DNA of 11,398 nucleotides from Bacteroidales bacterium (GTDB taxonomy: Bacteria; Bacteroidota; Bacteroidia; Bacteroidales; VadinHA17): contig JAUYBT010000107.1 in NCBI GenBank assembly GCA_030692905.1, forward strand, positions 1-11,398, given 5' to 3'. The translations under genes and the position numbers were made by a program. The notes beneath the pieces were generated by a model. That model was not told the DNA's origin. It did no database searches and saw only the letters and a list, made by a program, of their open reading frames with translations. Below, one piece after another: positions 1 to 7,134 of this stretch (positions within the stretch are counted from its first letter, which is position 1; every line of letters begins with the position of its first letter).

Positions 1-33
1 ATAACTCAATAAAGCTAAAGTTGAATTTGTAAT

Positions 34-80
34 AGTTCGGAACCAAGTTTATGCAGCCCGGATTCTATTTTTTCCGAACT
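34..80. repeat. 9-bp perfect inverted repeat downstream of the dehydrogenase gene
   Basis: AGTTCGGAA (34-42) is the exact reverse complement of TTCCGAACT (72-80), with 29 bases between the arms. It lies about 50 bp past the stop codon of the minus-strand dehydrogenase gene, where a transcription terminator would be expected. The spacer is long for an intrinsic terminator, and no T-run follows the hairpin on the minus strand. It could be a weak terminator, a protein-binding palindrome or chance. No gene is supportable in the rest of positions 1-129. Confidence 0.4.
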
Positions 81-129
81 TGTAGTGCACGTGGTTTGCT
101 TTTTCCGGTAGCATAATGATTAAGCTGCT

Positions 130-2973
130 TTACATTAATACCTGTAAGTTTGTTTTCGGGCTGCTTACCTGGTCGACAAGGTAAACGATTGATTTATGCG
201 ATATTCCGGTATGCAGACTCAGTCCGATCTCACAGGTACGGCTAGTAGAATATCCATGTTTTACGGTTTCAGGCAATTGAGTCCTTAAATTACGTAATCC
301 ATGCCTGTTCAGTTCCGGATATGTGAAACCGCGGTCTCCGGCAAATCCGCAGCAATTTGTTTCGGCGACTATAACCTTTGTGGCACAAATCCTTGCAAGG
401 TCAACCAGTTTTCCATCTAACCCCATTTTTTTCATGCTGCAAACAGGGAATACAGTAATGACTTCATCCACTGGCGTTATAATCAAATTAGGCAGGAGAT
501 GAGCGGTAATAAACTCAACAGGCTCGTAAAGTTGCAGGTTTGATTTCATGTTTTCTTTCATTGTATAGAGACACGGGCTCATATCACAAAGTACCGGGTA
601 TTCTCCATTTCTGCTTGCTTTCATAAGCGCAGCTTCTAATTCTCTGGATTTTTTTTCTCCGGCCTCTGTATATCCTTTACTCGAAAATGCCATGCCACAG
701 CATAGATTATTGAGGTTTTCAGGATAAATAACCTCATAACCCCCTTTGTGCAAAAGATGAAGCATTTTTTCTGAAAGCTGCATCTCCTCGCAATGATCAC
801 GTGATACTCCCATTGAACGGTTGATGCATGAGGGAAAATATACTACTTTACGAAGACTGTCAGATTTGAGTCCAATATTTGCCTTAATACCTCTCGCTCC
901 CTTAGGCATAAATGGGTTCCAATACGGAATCCTGTTTCCGGATACTTTCCTCAGTCCACCTGAAATCCCTCGCATAACAGTAGTTCCCAATACCGCATGA
1001 AAAAAACTAACAATTGATAGTGCTATTCGCGCCGTAGCAGTCACAAGGCTCATTCGGTTGGCTATCCAAATGGCTTTATATTGTCCAGACCTAACTTGTT
1101 CTGCCCATAGGTTCTTAATGAGCTTTCCAGTATCAATCTTAACAGGGCAGCTTACAGCACATAAACCATCAGTGGCGCATGTTTTATTCCCGGCATATGA
1201 ATAGGACTTTGCCAATGATGCAGCAATATGCGGTTCGTGTCCGCTTTTTGCCAGCGACATCATTTCCCTGTGAACCACAATACGTTGACGTGGAGTGAGT
1301 GTCAGATCTGCCGAAACACATGAAGGCTCACAGAACCCGCATTCAGTACACTTATCAATAATCTCGCTGGCTGCCGGAATCGGCTTCAGGTTCCTGAGGT
1401 GGATATCCTGGTCAGTATTCAGGATTACACCCGGATTAAGTATGTTTAATGGATCGAAAATATGCTTGATCTCCTTCATAAGCTGATAAGCCTCTTTTCC
1501 CCATTCCATTTCTACAAAAGGCGCCATATTCCGGCCGGTTCCATGCTCTGCTTTAAGAGAGCCATCATATTTATGTATAACCAGATCGGAAACTTCAGAC
1601 ATGAGTTTACCGTAACGTTCAATTTCTTCCTGTGTGCTAAAGTCCTGTGTGAAAACAAAATGCAGATTTCCTTCGAGAGCATGACCAAAAATCACTGCTT
1701 CGTCATATCTGAATTTTTTTAATAGTTTTTGAAGGTCTGATGTTGCTTCGGCTAATGAGGGAAGAGGAAAAGCCACATCTTCTATTATGACGGTGGTTCC
1801 GGTTTTGCGCATAGCACCGACTGAAGGGAACAAGCCCTTACGGATTTTCCAAAGAAGTTCATATTCAGCCGGAATATCTGTAAACTCAACAGCCATTTCA
1901 ACCGGAATATTTTTGATAGAATTCTTGATTATTTCAATATTTCTATTTATTTCAACCTTATTACCTGCTACAGTTTCCACCAGTAAAGCGCAAACATTAT
2001 TCTGTAACGGTTTCAGAAATTCAAGCATCCCGGTTTCGTCTTCAACCGATCGCAATCCTGCCCGGTCAATCAATTCAACTGCCGAAACAGGTGTGGATTT
2101 AAGGAGTGAAACTGCAAGACATGCTTTTTCAATATCAGGGAAAATCATAAACGAACTGGCCCTGAATGGATGTTCAATAACTGTTTTATAGTTTATTTCT
2201 GCAATAAACCCTAAAGTGCCTTCTGATCCAATCATCAGGTGTTCAATGATATCGAAAGGATCAGAAAAGTCGATAAGTGCATTAAGGCTATAACCGGTAG
2301 TGTTTTTCATCTTGTACTTTTTTCTGATCCTTTCTGCAAGGGCAGTATTCTTTTTTGCTGATTTTGCAAGGCTGGCTATATCTGAAAGTAGTTGATGGTG
2401 TGATTCCCGGAAAACATCTTTACTTGACTGGTCTCTGGTATCGAGAAGGGTTCCGTCAGACAGGATGATCCGCATGCCTGCAACTGTATTATATGAGTTT
2501 TCAGCTGTTCCGCAACACATGCCGCTGGCATTATTTGCTGCAATTCCGCCAATCATGGCTGCATTTACCGATGCCGGATCAGGTCCGATTTTTCGGCCGT
2601 AAGGTGCCAGCAGCGCATTAACACGTCCACCTGTTAATCCGGGTTGCAGCCGTATTTCAGTGCCATTTTCACTGATATGGTAATTTTCCCAGTTGTTTCC
2701 TGCAATGACTAATACAGAATCGGTAATCGCCTGCCCTGAAAGACTCGTGCCTGCTGCACGAAATGTTACCGGAATTGCCAGCCTCGAACTCTCCTTCAGT
2801 ATCAGTGAGACTTCCTTTTCATCCTTTGCTCTTATCACCATTTTGGGTATAAGCCTATAAAAACTTGCATCAGTTCCAAAAGCCAGAGTATATAGCAGAT
2901 CATGAAATATCCTTTTCTGATCGATGGATTCAGTAAGCCGTTCGTAAAGAACTTTAAAATTTCCGGTAAGCAT
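130..2973 (-). CDS. FAD-binding and 4Fe-4S (GlcD-GlcF fusion) 2-hydroxyacid dehydrogenase, D-lactate dehydrogenase/YdiJ-like
   Basis: This 947-residue protein is predicted to oxidise a D-2-hydroxyacid (D-lactate, glycolate or D-2-hydroxyglutarate) and pass electrons through FAD and iron-sulfur centres towards the respiratory chain. The N-terminal half is a PCMH-type FAD-binding oxidase: GTSLSGQA at 75-82, NASGMCCG at 148-155, SEGTLGF at 250-256. Its FAD-oxidase C-terminal domain has GHALEGNLH at 430-438 and HGTGRN at 477-482. A ferredoxin-like part follows, with Cys542, 545, 548 and 552, then Cys599, 605 and 609 (the last followed by Pro). Two CCG (heterodisulfide-reductase-like) modules end the protein, with Cys716 and CCG 758-760, then Cys845 and CCG 874-876. 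A hydrophobic stretch near 642-668 may help membrane association. The length matches the fused family (about 930-1020 residues). The ATG start has no Shine-Dalgarno sequence. It stands alone, divergent from the exonuclease operon, with no LutABC-type partners or permease visible. The family is clear; the substrate cannot be read from sequence alone. Confidence 0.93.
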   Translation of the reverse strand: MLTGNFKVLYERLTESIDQKRIFHDLLYTLAFGTDASFYRLIPKMVIRAKDEKEVSLILKESSRLAIPVTFRAAGTSLSGQAITDSVLVIAGNNWENYHISENGTEIRLQPGLTGGRVNALLAPYGRKIGPDPASVNAAMIGGIAANNASGMCCGTAENSYNTVAGMRIILSDGTLLDTRDQSSKDVFRESHHQLLSDIASLAKSAKKNTALAERIRKKYKMKNTTGYSLNALIDFSDPFDIIEHLMIGSEGTLGFIAEINYKTVIEHPFRASSFMIFPDIEKACLAVSLLKSTPVSAVELIDRAGLRSVEDETGMLEFLKPLQNNVCALLVETVAGNKVEINRNIEIIKNSIKNIPVEMAVEFTDIPAEYELLWKIRKGLFPSVGAMRKTGTTVIIEDVAFPLPSLAEATSDLQKLLKKFRYDEAVIFGHALEGNLHFVFTQDFSTQEEIERYGKLMSEVSDLVIHKYDGSLKAEHGTGRNMAPFVEMEWGKEAYQLMKEIKHIFDPLNILNPGVILNTDQDIHLRNLKPIPAASEIIDKCTECGFCEPSCVSADLTLTPRQRIVVHREMMSLAKSGHEPHIAASLAKSYSYAGNKTCATDGLCAVSCPVKIDTGKLIKNLWAEQVRSGQYKAIWIANRMSLVTATARIALSIVSFFHAVLGTTVMRGISGGLRKVSGNRIPYWNPFMPKGARGIKANIGLKSDSLRKVVYFPSCINRSMGVSRDHCEEMQLSEKMLHLLHKGGYEVIYPENLNNLCCGMAFSSKGYTEAGEKKSRELEAALMKASRNGEYPVLCDMSPCLYTMKENMKSNLQLYEPVEFITAHLLPNLIITPVDEVITVFPVCSMKKMGLDGKLVDLARICATKVIVAETNCCGFAGDRGFTYPELNRHGLRNLRTQLPETVKHGYSTSRTCEIGLSLHTGISHKSIVYLVDQVSSPKTNLQVLM

Positions 2974-3001
2974 GGTGCAAATTTTCTACATTATACGACA
3001 A

Positions 3002-3033
3002 TAAAAATAAGGATATCTGACAGCCCTTACAAA
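3002..3033 (-). promoter_or_regulatory. Candidate Bacteroidota-type promoter for the dehydrogenase gene
   Basis: Reading the minus strand, TTTG (3033-3030) is followed after 20 bp by TATTTTTA (3009-3002), which matches the Bacteroidota -7 consensus TAnnTTTG except at the last base. The spacing fits the -33/-7 arrangement of that phylum. Initiation would fall near 2995, giving a leader of about 22 nt before the ATG at 2973. The region is AT-rich, so a chance match is possible. Confidence 0.35.
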
Positions 3034-3070
3034 AAAACGGAAAGGGTAAGCAATCCTAACCGTAAATGTC

Positions 3071-3078
3071 TAATTTTG
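3071..3078 (+). promoter_or_regulatory. Candidate -7 element (TAnnTTTG) for the exonuclease-methyltransferase-tex operon
   Basis: TAATTTTG matches the Bacteroidota -7 element TAnnTTTG exactly and lies 49 bp before the exonuclease start codon. No clear TTTG -33 element is visible at the expected distance, so support rests on the -7 motif and its position. Predicted initiation near 3085 would give a leader of about 40 nt. Confidence 0.4.
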
Positions 3079-3127
3079 TACCACAATTTAATAAAAATTA
3101 TTATGACTGGACCAGAATTCAGGGGAG

Positions 3128-3715
3128 ATGGTAAATAATAAGTATCAGGAGAATATTACTTTTGAGGAACTTGCTGATTGTGAGCTCTCATGGTTCAAAG
3201 GTGAGATTGTTGTTGTAGATAATCTTAAAACTTATTATGAAGTTTTTCCAAAGCTGCTTGGATCAGATTTACTCGGTTTTGATACCGAGACTAAACCCAT
3301 ATTCAAAAAAGGAGGAAAAAATTCAGTTTCTCTCATTCAGCTTTCTACAGGTAACCTGGTATGTCTCTTCCGGATCAATAAAATAGGCTTTCCTGAGGAG
3401 CTGATTAAATTGTTGTCCGATCCTAATGTAATAAAAGCAGGAGTTGCGGTTCATGATGATATCAGGTTTCTTAAAGGAGTAAAGAAATTTTCCCCCGGCG
3501 GATTCGTTGATCTGCAGAGTTTTGTCAGGGATTATGGTATTCAGAGCTCGGGACTGAAAAAACTTGCAGCCATTGTTCTTGGCATCAGAATATCCAAACG
3601 CCAACAGGTAACCAACTGGGAAGCAGAGCAACTTACTGAAGCCCAGCAGGTATATGCAGCAACAGATGCGTGGGTGTGCCACCAGATTTATAATAAATTA
3701 ACAGCAAATAATTAA
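3128..3715 (+). CDS. 3'-5' exonuclease domain protein, DEDDy/RNase D-like
   Basis: This 195-residue protein is a single DEDD-superfamily 3'-5' exonuclease domain, predicted to remove nucleotides from RNA or DNA 3' ends by two-metal catalysis in the cytoplasm. Exo I is FDTET (Asp52, Glu54). Exo II is in the segment GVAVHDD, with Asp110 or Asp111 as the metal ligand. Exo III is YAATD (Tyr176, Asp180), the DEDDy signature. It is about half the length of full RNase D and lacks the HRDC domains, so it fits the stand-alone exonuclease domain proteins common in Bacteroidota. The purine-rich AGGGGAG touches the ATG directly, too close for a normal Shine-Dalgarno sequence; no better in-frame start is visible. 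It heads an apparent operon, with the methyltransferase gene starting 43 bp after its stop. This pairing is, from memory, common in Bacteroidales. The natural substrate is unknown. Confidence 0.9.
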   Translation: MVNNKYQENITFEELADCELSWFKGEIVVVDNLKTYYEVFPKLLGSDLLGFDTETKPIFKKGGKNSVSLIQLSTGNLVCLFRINKIGFPEELIKLLSDPNVIKAGVAVHDDIRFLKGVKKFSPGGFVDLQSFVRDYGIQSSGLKKLAAIVLGIRISKRQQVTNWEAEQLTEAQQVYAATDAWVCHQIYNKLTANN

Positions 3716-3758
3716 TTTAGAATATTTTGTAATTATATTCGAAAAACAAATCAACAAA

Positions 3759-4940
3759 GTGGAACAGGTAAAAATAGTCCTAAAATCAGGAAAAGAGCAA
3801 TCAGTCAGGAGATTCCATCCCTGGATATTTTCGGGAGCTATAAAAAAAATGTATGGCAATCCTGCTGAAGGAGACCTGGTGGATGTCTTTGATAATAAAG
3901 ATACATTTCTGGCTGTCGGACATTATCAACCCAGTTCCATTGCAGTACGGATTCTCTCATTTGAACAGGTAACTCCTGATATTGATTTTTTCAGAGATAA
4001 AATAAGAAGAGCAATTAATTACAGAAAATCACTTGGTATTATAGATAATCCTCAGGTTAATGTGTTCAGACTAATACATGCAGAAGGGGATGGATTGCCT
4101 GGATTGATAATTGATTTTTATAATGGTGTTGCTGTAATCCAGATGCATTCAATCGGTTTTTACAGGATACGCAGGGAAATTGCAACTATTTTGACTGAAC
4201 TGATGAAAGATCAAATTATTGCAGTTTTTGATAAGAGCGAGAATACTATTCCGCATATGTCCGGAATAATCGCTGTAAATGAATTCCTTTATGGAAATTC
4301 AGGGCCGGTTATTGTCACGGAAAACGGTTATAAGTTTAAAATTGATTGGACAACCGGGCAGAAAACCGGATTTTTTATTGATCAGAGGGAGAACAGAAAA
4401 CTGCTTGAAGGATTTACCGAGGGAAAGAATGTTCTGAACATGTTTGGTTATACAGGTGCATTTTCAGTCTATGCCATGAAAAATGCCAGCCTTGTTCATA
4501 CTGTTGACAGTTCGTTCCCCTCTATTGAATTGGCGAATGAGAATATTAAACTCAATTTTGGAGATGATCCGAGGCATGAATCATTTCAGGTTGATGCATT
4601 TGATTATCTGAATCATATTAAAGATCAGTATGATGTTATAATACTTGACCCCCCCGCATTTGCAAAACATCATAATGTTCTGGCAAACGCTCTGCAGGGA
4701 TATAAGAGACTGAATATGAAAGCTATTGAACAGATAAAGCCGGGTGGTATTATTTTTACATTCTCATGCTCTCAGGTGGTTACAAAAGAGAACTTCAGAA
4801 AATCGGTTTTTGCTGCAGCTGCCAATACTGGTCGCAATGTCAGGATTATTCACCAGATAAGTCAGCCGCCTGACCATCCGGTTAATATTTATCACCCCGA
4901 AAGCGAATATCTGAAAGGTTTGGTTATTTACGTTGAATAG
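3759..4940 (+). CDS. Class I SAM-dependent rRNA methyltransferase, RlmI-like (23S rRNA m5C family)
   Basis: This 393-residue protein is predicted to transfer a methyl group from S-adenosylmethionine to a cytosine of 23S rRNA. E. coli RlmI (396 residues, acting on C1962) is the reference member. An N-terminal PUA-like RNA-binding domain (about 1-75, including RRFHPWIFSGAI at 17-28) is followed by the conserved linker RLIHAEGDGLPGL at 104-116 and then the Rossmann methyltransferase domain. Within it, TGQKTGFFIDQREN is at 199-212, the SAM-binding motif I VLNMFGYTGAFS is at 225-236, DPPAF (motif IV) is at 297-301, and FSCSQ at 335-339 includes the Cys337 typical of m5C enzymes. The start is GTG with no Shine-Dalgarno sequence, in an A-rich leader; homologous N-termini begin at about this point. 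It sits between the exonuclease gene and tex, only 7 bp from the tex ATG, which suggests co-transcription. Orthology to RlmI is likely, but the exact target base is inferred. Confidence 0.92.
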   Translation: MEQVKIVLKSGKEQSVRRFHPWIFSGAIKKMYGNPAEGDLVDVFDNKDTFLAVGHYQPSSIAVRILSFEQVTPDIDFFRDKIRRAINYRKSLGIIDNPQVNVFRLIHAEGDGLPGLIIDFYNGVAVIQMHSIGFYRIRREIATILTELMKDQIIAVFDKSENTIPHMSGIIAVNEFLYGNSGPVIVTENGYKFKIDWTTGQKTGFFIDQRENRKLLEGFTEGKNVLNMFGYTGAFSVYAMKNASLVHTVDSSFPSIELANENIKLNFGDDPRHESFQVDAFDYLNHIKDQYDVIILDPPAFAKHHNVLANALQGYKRLNMKAIEQIKPGGIIFTFSCSQVVTKENFRKSVFAAAANTGRNVRIIHQISQPPDHPVNIYHPESEYLKGLVIYVE

Positions 4941-4947
4941 TAATATC

Positions 4948-7089
4948 ATGAACACAAACAGAAATATTGAACTTGTTGCAAAAAAGCTTGGACTCCACGA
5001 ATGGCAGGTCGAAAACACAATCAGGCTGATGGATGACGGAGCTACCATTCCATTTATAAGCAGGTACAGAAAAGAGATGACAGGCAGTCTTGATGAAGTC
5101 AAACTGATGCATATAAAGGAGGAGTACGATCGGCTCAAAGAGCTTGATGCCCGCAGGGAAAGTGTATTAAAGTCAATTGAGGAGCAGGAAAAGATGACTC
5201 CCGGGCTCAGGCAAAAAATTGAAGCAGCATTGACTATGGCTGAACTTGAGGATATCTATCTGCCTTACAGACCAAAACGCCGTACACGCGCAACAATTGC
5301 CAGGGAAAAAGGACTTGAACCGCTTGCTGTTATCATTATGGATCAGAAGGTGAATGATCCGTCTCTCAAAGCTGAAGAATTTCTCAATGACGATGTTACA
5401 ACTGTTGAAGATGCACTTGCCGGTGCATCTGATATTATCGCCGAATGGGTAAGTGAAGATGAAAAAGCAAGGAAACAACTTAGGTATCTTTTTGAAAAAG
5501 AGGCAGTCATTTATTCTAAGGTTGTAAAAGGGAAAGAAGCAGAAGGTATTAAATACAGTGATTATTATGATTGGTCAGAGTCTCTTAAGAAGTGTCCGTC
5601 ACACAGGCTGCTTGCAATGAGGCGGGGAGAGGAGGAGGGTTTCTTAAGGCTGTCGGTGGAACCTGTTGAAGAGAATGCACTCAATATGTTAGATTCAATT
5701 TTCATAAAGGGAAGGAACGCTTCATCTGACCTCGTTGCCGCTGCAGTTAAGGATAGTTGGAAGAGACTTCTTTCATCTTCAATGGAAACCGAATTCAGAA
5801 ATATTTCTAAAGAAAAGGCAGATATTGAGGCAATTAATGTATTTGCAGAAAACCTTCGTCAGCTTCTTCTGGGATCACCACTGGGTGAAAAAATTGTTCT
5901 TGCTGTTGACCCCGGTTTCAGGTCCGGGTGTAAAGTTGTTTGTCTCGACAGGCAGGGTAATCTTATTCATAATGAGACAATCTACCCACATCCCCCTCAG
6001 AATGAGACTGCAATGTCGATAAAAAAAATATTGTCACTTGTTGATGCTTACAAGATTGAGGCTATTGCAATCGGTAATGGTACTGCAAGCCGCGAAACAG
6101 AAGATTTTATTAAATGGGTTAAGTTCGAGAATGATATCCAGGTTTTTGTTGTCAGCGAGGCCGGGGCTTCAATATATTCAGCTTCAAAAACTGCACGCGA
6201 TGAATTCCCCGATTATGATGTAACTGTTCGCGGTGCGGTTTCGATAGGGAGAAGGCTTATGGATCCGCTGGCAGAGTTGGTTAAGATCGATCCTAAATCA
6301 ATAGGAGTGGGTCAGTATCAGCATGATGTTGATCAGCAGAAACTGCAAAAATCGCTTGATGATGTTGTAATGAGTTGTGTTAATGCAGTTGGTGTTGAGG
6401 TGAATACCGCAAGTAAGCATCTTTTGACTTATGTATCGGGTCTGGGACCGCAGCTTGCGCAGAATATTGTTGATTACCGTTCCGAAAACGGACCATTCAA
6501 AGCACGTAAAGAGCTTCTTAAAGTTAAGAGGATGGGAGAAAAGGCTTTTGAACAGAGTGCAGGTTTTTTGAGAATTCGTAATGCTGAGAATCCTCTCGAT
6601 ACCAGCGCTGTGCATCCCGAGAGTTATCATGTTGTAGAACAGATGTCGAAAGATATTGGCTGTGATGTAAAGGAATTGATAACTAATGAAAATAAACGAA
6701 AGGAGATAAAACTCGACCGTTATATTACACCTGTTACAGGGTTGCCTACATTGAAAGATATATTGGATGAACTTGCTAAACCCGGTCGTGATCCCAGATC
6801 AAAGATAAAGGAATTCAGTTTTGCTGATGTCCATACAATGGAAGATCTTATTGAGGGAATGGTTGTTCCGGGAATTGTAACAAATATTACAAAATTCGGT
6901 GCCTTTGTTGATATTGGTATCAAGCAGGACGGGTTGGTGCATATTTCAAATATGAGCAAAACCTATATCTCGGATCCCTCATCTGTAGTTAAGCTGCACC
7001 AGCATGTTATGGTAAAAGTCCTGGCAGTGGATATTGAAAGAAAACGTATTCAGTTATCGATGAAGGATATGAATACTAAAAAAACATAG
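4948..7089 (+). CDS. tex: Tex family S1 RNA-binding transcription accessory protein
   Basis: Tex is a conserved cytoplasmic nucleic-acid-binding protein, related to eukaryotic Spt6, that affects transcription and RNA turnover. From the ATG at 4948 it has 713 residues, close to the usual 720-780. The N-terminal helical region contains the family hallmark ATIPFISRYRKE (residues 32-43) and LPYRPKRRTRA (105-115). The YqgF/RuvC-like domain begins at VLAVDPGFRSGCK (317-329) and includes GNGTASRE (376-383) and VVSEAGASIYSAS (401-413). The helix-hairpin-helix region follows with YVSGLGPQLAQNIV near 495-508. The C-terminal S1 domain (about 636-706) has the typical GIVTNITKFGAFVDIG and DGLVHIS. An in-frame TTG at 4933 would add five residues and overlap the methyltransferase stop; the ATG is preferred because family proteins start near it. 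There is no Shine-Dalgarno sequence, so translation may be coupled to the upstream gene. It is the last gene of the operon and converges on the peptidase gene. Confidence 0.95.
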   Translation: MNTNRNIELVAKKLGLHEWQVENTIRLMDDGATIPFISRYRKEMTGSLDEVKLMHIKEEYDRLKELDARRESVLKSIEEQEKMTPGLRQKIEAALTMAELEDIYLPYRPKRRTRATIAREKGLEPLAVIIMDQKVNDPSLKAEEFLNDDVTTVEDALAGASDIIAEWVSEDEKARKQLRYLFEKEAVIYSKVVKGKEAEGIKYSDYYDWSESLKKCPSHRLLAMRRGEEEGFLRLSVEPVEENALNMLDSIFIKGRNASSDLVAAAVKDSWKRLLSSSMETEFRNISKEKADIEAINVFAENLRQLLLGSPLGEKIVLAVDPGFRSGCKVVCLDRQGNLIHNETIYPHPPQNETAMSIKKILSLVDAYKIEAIAIGNGTASRETEDFIKWVKFENDIQVFVVSEAGASIYSASKTARDEFPDYDVTVRGAVSIGRRLMDPLAELVKIDPKSIGVGQYQHDVDQQKLQKSLDDVVMSCVNAVGVEVNTASKHLLTYVSGLGPQLAQNIVDYRSENGPFKARKELLKVKRMGEKAFEQSAGFLRIRNAENPLDTSAVHPESYHVVEQMSKDIGCDVKELITNENKRKEIKLDRYITPVTGLPTLKDILDELAKPGRDPRSKIKEFSFADVHTMEDLIEGMVVPGIVTNITKFGAFVDIGIKQDGLVHISNMSKTYISDPSSVVKLHQHVMVKVLAVDIERKRIQLSMKDMNTKKT

Positions 7090-7100
7090 GGGCATAAAAA

Positions 7101-7130
7101 AATATCAATTTATATCAATTTATATCATTT
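7101..7130. repeat. Three near-identical 10-bp tandem copies between convergent genes
   Basis: AATATCAATT, TATATCAATT and TATATCATTT follow one another without a gap, differing by single bases. They fill most of the 45-bp space between the tex stop codon (7089) and the stop codon of the minus-strand peptidase gene (7135). No GC-rich hairpin with a T-run, expected of a bidirectional intrinsic terminator, is seen here. The repeat is probably simple AT-rich slippage sequence. Confidence 0.6.
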
Positions 7131-7134
7131 CAGA

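Noticed and set aside
1787..2191. 134-codon plus-strand frame inside the dehydrogenase gene
   Set aside because: It lies wholly antisense to a well-supported conserved coding sequence (FAD-oxidase domain) and has no recognisable domain; the other long antisense frames in this gene were rejected for the same reason.
3024..3046. CCCTT/AAGGG five-base inverted repeat in the divergent spacer
   Set aside because: The stem is only 5 bp with a 13-base loop and is easily expected by chance; it also overlaps the better-explained -33 candidate.
2902..3138. 78-codon plus-strand frame across the divergent spacer
   Set aside because: It overlaps the start of the dehydrogenase gene on the opposite strand and the start of the exonuclease gene, covers both promoter candidates, and resembles no known protein. 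It is most likely a chance frame.
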